Shown here one piece after another: positions 60,106 through 64,000 of a DNA stretch of 64,000 bases (positions are counted from its first letter, which is position 1; each line of letters opens with the position of its first letter). The notes beneath the pieces are model-generated. The model saw nothing but the letters and a program-made list of their open reading frames with translations. It was not told the origin of the DNA and did not search any database. The translations under genes were made by a program, and so were the position numbers. The stretch is from Caulobacter rhizosphaerae (GTDB taxonomy: Bacteria > Pseudomonadota > Alphaproteobacteria > Caulobacterales > Caulobacteraceae), in assembly GCF_010977555.1 (NCBI RefSeq), contig NZ_CP048815.1, positions 2,844,501 through 2,908,500 of the forward strand, given 5' to 3'.

Positions 60106-62586
60106 TCAGGTCAACCGAAGCCTCGTCGTCCCGGCTTCGACGCCGTCGCCGCGCGCCTCGACACGCACCTCGCCACGACTGCCCTGGGCCCGCAGGATGG
60201 CCAGCGCCCGGCCGCGATAGGTCAGGGCCTGGTTCGATTGCAGCGAACCGACGGCCAGGGGATTGGCGCTGCCGAAGGCGAGCAGGTCCGCGGGGCCGGC
60301 GACCTCCAGCGAAACCTTGATCGAGGCGTCCGGCGTGAGGCGGCCAGTCGCGTCCAGCACATCGACCATGAGGTAGCTGAGGCTGTGGCGTCCGCTGCCC
60401 GCCTGCTCGCGTTCGGCGCGGATCCGCAGTTTGGCCGGAGCCGCGACGGTCTCGAGGCGCTTGCGGCCGATCTCGACGCCTTGGCGCCAGGCGATCGCCT
60501 CCAGAACGCCCGGCGCGTAGGGAACCGCGAACTCCGCACGCATCTTGTCACCCGCGCTCAACGCCCTTGTCCCCACTAGGTCGCCGTTCAACCGCAGCTC
60601 GATTTGGTCGCCGAACGTGTAGACGCGCACGGCCAGCGGCCGACGCTCAGCGCCGGGCCAGGTCCAGCTTTGCAACTCGTCCGACCAGCCCCACTGACTG
60701 ACGGCTTCGACCTGGCCGACCGGCACGGGGCGTTGCACGGCCAGCTCAAGCCCGCTCACGCCCCAGACCACGTCGCGATAGTAGGATTGCGGCTTCTGGT
60801 CGCCGATCAGATCGATGTCGCCGCAATTGGCGACTACCCACGGATAGGGCTGCATGAACGGCAGCTGAGGTGGTTTCGCGCCGTTCGCCGGCGCCGCGCG
60901 CCGCACGGCCGCGCCGATCCCCGCCTCGCCCAGATAGTCCATGGCCGTCCAGACGAACTCGCCGATCATATACGGCGCGCTTTCCCCCAGCGCCCAATAG
61001 TCGAAGGCGTTGGCCGGATAGGTCTCCGACGCGTAGAGCACCCGGTCCGGATATCGCGCGTGATCGGGCTCGATGTCCTCGAGCTTGTAGTTGTAGCCCG
61101 GCACGTCGAGGAAGATCATCGACGCTTCTCGCGGTTTCGTGCTGTCGCCGACGGTGACTGGGCGGCCGCTGAAGGAATGGATCGCCGCCGTGACGGGACG
61201 CGTCGGGTCCAGGCGATGCACCTCGTCGGCCAGGTTCCAGGCGTCGCGGAGCCCTTCCCGCGACGCGCGATCGGGTATCTCGTTGCCGATGCTCCACATG
61301 ATGACGCTGGGACTGTTGCGCGCGCTGAGCACCGTGGCGGCGAGGTCCTGGCGCCAGTGCTCCGCGAAGAACTGGGCGTAGTCGTCCTTAGTCTTGGGCA
61401 TGCGCCAGACGTCGAAGGCCTCCTCGATCAGCAGCATGCCGTGCCGTTCGCAGGCCTCGCGGAAGGTTCGCGCGCAGGGATAGTGGGTGCTGCGGATAGC
61501 GTTATAACCCCGCGCCTTGAGCCGGAGGATGCGGCGCTCGTCCGCGTCGACGAACGCCGCCGCGCCCAACAGGCCGTTGTCGTGATGCAGGCAGCCGCCG
61601 CGAACCTTCACCGCCTCGCCGTTGATGGTCATGCCGCGATCGGCGCTGAACGCCACGATCCGGACGCCGAAAGGCTGGCTCAGCCGGTCGACGAGGCGAC
61701 CGCCGCGCAGCAGTTCGGTTTGCAGGGTGTAGAGGTCGGGATCGGCCGGCGCCCACAGCGTGGGCTTGGGCAGGCGCAACACCTGCTTGACCTCGCCACC
61801 GGCGGTGGCGAGCGCCTTGGCCTCCACCACGCCGGAAGCCGAGCGCAGGGTGGTGCGCAGCGTCAGGCCCGGCTCCGGATTTTCAATCGTGGTCGTCACG
61901 TCGATCACCGCGCCGGCGGCGGTGATCCGCCGCGTCCAGGCCGCGACGCCCCAAAGGGCGATCCGCGCGGGGGCGGCGAAGACGTTCAGGGTGACGGACC
62001 GGTATATGCCGGACCCCGCATAGAAGCGGGCGTTCTCTCCGAGGTTCCGGACGCGGACCGCGATGACATTGTCGCCGATCGGGTCAAGGTGCGGCGTCAG
62101 GTCGTAGGCGAACGGCGCGTAGCCATGCACTCGCGACCCCAGGAGATGGCCGTTCAGCCAGACGTCGCTGACGGCGTACACCCCGTCGAAAACGATCTCG
62201 GCGCGGGCAGCGTCGGGCGTCAGGCGGAAGCGTTTGCGATACCAGCCCTCGCCGCCCAGGGTGAACCCGGTGTTGGCTCCGCCCTCGTTCTTGGCGTCGA
62301 AGGGGCCGACCCGGTTTGGCGGCGACGGGTTCGGCAGGTCCTCGATGCTCCAGTCGTGCGGGAGATCGACGCTGCGCCATCCGGAGTCGTCCAGTCCCGC
62401 CGCCTCCCAGGCCAGGCCCGAACCGCGCGAGAACCGCCATCCGAGATCGAAATCCTGGTCCCGTCCGGGACCGAAGCCAGACCCGATCGCCAGCGCGTCG
62501 GCCGCCGGCAGCAGCGCCGAAAGCGCCGCGCCCGACATCAACAGCAGCGCCTCGCGCCTGTGGAGGTGTGCACGCAACGAGGTCAT
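60106..62586 (-). CDS. GH2 beta-galactosidase-family glycosidase, exported
   Basis: 826 residues from ATG 62586. The N-terminus LHRREALLLMSGAALSALLPAADALA resembles a twin-arginine-like or Sec signal peptide with only one clear HRRE pair. GH2 motifs: DLPHDWSIEDL, GWYRKRFRL, VWLNGHLLGSRVHGYAPF, then RGGCLHHDNGLLGAAAF, acid/base Glu436 (SIGNEIPD) and nucleophile Glu543 (MIGEFVWTAMDYLGEAGIG). C-terminal Ig-like DUF4982-type and big-domain sequences follow. The start overlaps the stop of the small upstream gene (ATGA), showing translational coupling. Belongs to an operon behind a TonB receptor. Confidence 0.92.
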   Translation of the reverse strand: MTSLRAHLHRREALLLMSGAALSALLPAADALAIGSGFGPGRDQDFDLGWRFSRGSGLAWEAAGLDDSGWRSVDLPHDWSIEDLPNPSPPNRVGPFDAKNEGGANTGFTLGGEGWYRKRFRLTPDAARAEIVFDGVYAVSDVWLNGHLLGSRVHGYAPFAYDLTPHLDPIGDNVIAVRVRNLGENARFYAGSGIYRSVTLNVFAAPARIALWGVAAWTRRITAAGAVIDVTTTIENPEPGLTLRTTLRSASGVVEAKALATAGGEVKQVLRLPKPTLWAPADPDLYTLQTELLRGGRLVDRLSQPFGVRIVAFSADRGMTINGEAVKVRGGCLHHDNGLLGAAAFVDADERRILRLKARGYNAIRSTHYPCARTFREACERHGMLLIEEAFDVWRMPKTKDDYAQFFAEHWRQDLAATVLSARNSPSVIMWSIGNEIPDRASREGLRDAWNLADEVHRLDPTRPVTAAIHSFSGRPVTVGDSTKPREASMIFLDVPGYNYKLEDIEPDHARYPDRVLYASETYPANAFDYWALGESAPYMIGEFVWTAMDYLGEAGIGAAVRRAAPANGAKPPQLPFMQPYPWVVANCGDIDLIGDQKPQSYYRDVVWGVSGLELAVQRPVPVGQVEAVSQWGWSDELQSWTWPGAERRPLAVRVYTFGDQIELRLNGDLVGTRALSAGDKMRAEFAVPYAPGVLEAIAWRQGVEIGRKRLETVAAPAKLRIRAEREQAGSGRHSLSYLMVDVLDATGRLTPDASIKVSLEVAGPADLLAFGSANPLAVGSLQSNQALTYRGRALAILRAQGSRGEVRVEARGDGVEAGTTRLRLT

Positions 62587-62894
62587 AGGCCGGGCCACGC
62601 GTCTGTCGGGAGCGCCCGAAACCCGGCGTCGATGCGTTCGAGCGCTCCAGGCTTCACGACGCCCGCAAAGAACGAGAACGACGCCATTTCTCGCAACGTC
62701 ACATTGGTCAAGGTCGGGTAGAGGCGCGGCGTACGCGCCATCTTGCCAAAGCCGGGAACCTCCCGCTCGACGACGGCGAGCAGGGCGTCGGAGCGCAGCA
62801 GGTCCGCGACGCTGATGGCGTCGACGCCGAATTCGGCCTGGGCCAGGCGAGGCTCGACATAGCCACCCGTGCGAGAATAGAGCGGCGCGTCCAC
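62583..62894 (-). CDS. Small GH-associated protein of unknown function (paralogue of 50184-50477)
   Basis: 103 residues from GTG 62894, which has AGGAGG four bases upstream; ATG 62915 is less well placed. No signal peptide. ISVADLLRSDALLAVVEREVPGFGKMARTPRLYPTLTNVTLREMASFSFF..VKPGALERIDAGFRALP shows the same conserved positions as the small secreted protein at 50184-50477, with a longer middle loop. Coupled by ATGA overlap to the GH2 gene and preceded by a TonB receptor gene 84 bases away, so it belongs to this polysaccharide-use operon. Function unknown. Confidence 0.72.
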   Translation of the reverse strand: MDAPLYSRTGGYVEPRLAQAEFGVDAISVADLLRSDALLAVVEREVPGFGKMARTPRLYPTLTNVTLREMASFSFFAGVVKPGALERIDAGFRALPTDAWPGL

Positions 62895-62946
62895 GCTCCC
62901 TCCTAGGAATTCCACGACCGGCGCTGAAGGGCTGGATCCGGTTGAC

Positions 62947-62972
62947 GCGGGACCGGCGTGAACCGGTCCCGC
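62947..62972 (-). terminator. Hairpin between TonB receptor and downstream GH genes
   Basis: GCGGGACCGG and CCGGTCCCGC form a perfect 10-bp stem with a 6-base loop, right after the receptor stop at 62979. No T-run follows on the minus strand, so it may act as a partial terminator or an mRNA processing/stability element that lowers expression of the GH genes relative to the receptor. Confidence 0.6.
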
Positions 62973-62978
62973 TCGCGT

Positions 62979-64000
62979 CTAGCGCGCGCCGAAGGCGTAG
63001 CGCAGCGACACGCCGATTTCCCGCGGCGGCGCATAGCTGGTCCAGCGATAGCCGCTGTCGCCGAAGAACGAGGTCACCGCGCCGGCCGGCGTCGTGTAGT
63101 CCACATCCCGGCTGGTCTCGACGCCCGTCTTGGTCAGGTTGCGGGCGAAGATATTGATGTCCCAGGCGCCGTCCGGCGAGCGGACGCCGGCGAAGACGTT
63201 CAGCAGGCCGTAGTCCGGAACCGTGTAGCCGGCGTTCCGGCGCTTGTTCTCCGGATAGTAGCTGAGCAGGCCCCGGACATAGGCCTCGACCCCGCCGACC
63301 GGGCGCCAGTACTCGCTTTGCAGCGTCCCGCTCCACAGTGGGTCACGGGACACCGACACGTTGGACTTGCAGGTCGCCACGTGAATGTTGCGCGAGCGGA
63401 AGTCGCTGAGGGTGGGCGTTCCCTTGTCCGGAACGCCGTCGAAGTTGCTATCGCGGCAGGGCACGATGTCGTTGTCGACCTTGCCGTCGGCGTAACTGAT
63501 CCCGCCGCTGATGCTCCAGTTCGGCGTGACCTGGAAGGCGCCGTCGAAGTCGAAGCCCTTGACGATCGAGTCGGCGCCGACGTTGAAGGTCGAGTTCTGC
63601 ACCACGGTGGTCGCGCCGTTGGCGGCGACATAGGGAATGGAGCCCAGCTGGAACAGCAGGCCGTCATACTTCTGATAGAAGACGGCCAGGTTCAGGCGCA
63701 GGCGACGGTCCAGCCAGTTGGTCTTGATCCCCGTCTCGAACGACTTGGACTTCTCGTCGGGCAGGAAGATCAGGCTGGCCAGGACCGGGTCGTTCTCGGC
63801 GTTGCCAAGGGCGAAGTTGTTGGCGCCGCGCCGCCATGAAGTGGCGAAGGTGCCGTAGGACAGCACCTGGTCCGAGAAGCGGTGCGAGATCGACAGGTTG
63901 TAGACCGTCGGCTTCTCGGTGTTCTTCTGCGAACTGTTCTGGACCGGCGTCTTGCCGGCCGCGATCGGGATGTCGCAGAAGCCGCCGCCATAGGTGCTGG
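62979..64000 (-). CDS. TonB-dependent receptor, C-terminal part (5' end beyond window)
   Basis: About 340 C-terminal residues of a beta-barrel: NTEKPTVYNLSISHRFSDQVLSYGTFATSWRRG, KSFETGIKTNWLDRRLRLNLAVFYQKYDG, WDINIFARNLTKTGVETSRDVDYTT, ending REIGVSLRYAFGAR. The frame is open to the right edge, so the plug and signal peptide are outside. It is the receptor of the GH2 operon and presumably imports the oligosaccharides that GH2 acts on. Confidence 0.9.
   Translation of the reverse strand, partial: STYGGGFCDIPIAAGKTPVQNSSQKNTEKPTVYNLSISHRFSDQVLSYGTFATSWRRGANNFALGNAENDPVLASLIFLPDEKSKSFETGIKTNWLDRRLRLNLAVFYQKYDGLLFQLGSIPYVAANGATTVVQNSTFNVGADSIVKGFDFDGAFQVTPNWSISGGISYADGKVDNDIVPCRDSNFDGVPDKGTPTLSDFRSRNIHVATCKSNVSVSRDPLWSGTLQSEYWRPVGGVEAYVRGLLSYYPENKRRNAGYTVPDYGLLNVFAGVRSPDGAWDINIFARNLTKTGVETSRDVDYTTPAGAVTSFFGDSGYRWTSYAPPREIGVSLRYAFGAR

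Noticed and set aside
1..64000. CRISPR arrays, tRNA or rRNA genes
   Set aside because: No regular 25-40-base repeats with spacers, no cloverleaf with CCA-side pattern and no rRNA motifs were seen by eye on either strand.

Overview
The window is high-GC, gene-dense DNA from an alphaproteobacterium, most likely a member of Caulobacterales (Caulobacter/Phenylobacterium-like). I infer this from the GC-rich coding bias, five TonB-dependent receptors in 64 kb, a maltose-type receptor divergent from GH13 amylases, and several GH2/GH43 glycosidases. No rRNA, tRNA, CRISPR array or phage structural gene was seen. The content is accessory and catabolic rather than core housekeeping.

Layout. (1) 1-6.0 kb: a minus-strand unit of TonB receptor, MFS transporter, TetR regulator, FAD lactone oxidase and DSD1-type PLP enzyme (cut by the left edge). 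One 18-bp operator-like motif lies before the receptor and before the oxidase. (2) 6.2-12.7 kb: a starch/maltodextrin locus with a MalA-like receptor divergent from a secreted GH13 amylase and an overlapping GH13 alpha-glucosidase, with two near-identical TGCAA-ATTA-TTGCA sites in between. (3) 13.2-23.7 kb: a small membrane protein, an isochorismatase-family hydrolase fused in frame to the C-terminal part of a large serine recombinase, two secreted alpha/beta hydrolases with a winged-helix regulator, a four-PAS histidine kinase with a FixJ-type response regulator, and a Tat-exported S33 peptidase downstream of an AraC regulator. (4) 24.4-28.5 kb: a GH43 enzyme followed by mobile debris: an intact IS110-family element with a candidate bridge-RNA region, a frameshifted resolvase, a 57-bp near-palindrome and a three-copy TTTTGGAG repeat.

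(5) 28.6-32.4 kb: LysR regulator, M28 peptidase, metallo-beta-lactamase-fold hydrolase and a YciI protein. (6) 32.8-43.3 kb: LLM flavin monooxygenase, a broken M19-dipeptidase::RidA chimera, a TonB receptor, a broken SDR::HxlR chimera, then a TetR-controlled set (TonB receptor, SDR, two carboxymuconolactone-decarboxylase-like proteins) sharing an ACTTAAC-AAC-GTTAAGT operator. (7) 43.5-50.5 kb: LysR/SDR/F420-type reductase genes, a secreted zincin-like protein, a cupin gene split by an in-frame TAG, and an ECF41-type sigma factor divergent from its CxxC carboxymuconolactone-decarboxylase-like partner, with matching ECF41-type promoters facing both ways. (8) 50.5-64 kb: two GH2 glycosidases, each beside a small protein of one shared unnamed family, an RND efflux operon (outer membrane factor, adaptor, pump, TetR) with a perfect 16-bp operator palindrome, and a partial TonB receptor at the right edge.

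The dominant logic is uptake plus degradation units: outer-membrane receptor, inner-membrane carrier or periplasmic hydrolase, and a local one- or two-component regulator. Threaded through 13-48 kb are gene fusions, frameshifts and a nonsense mutation, which mark this as a recently rearranged accessory region.
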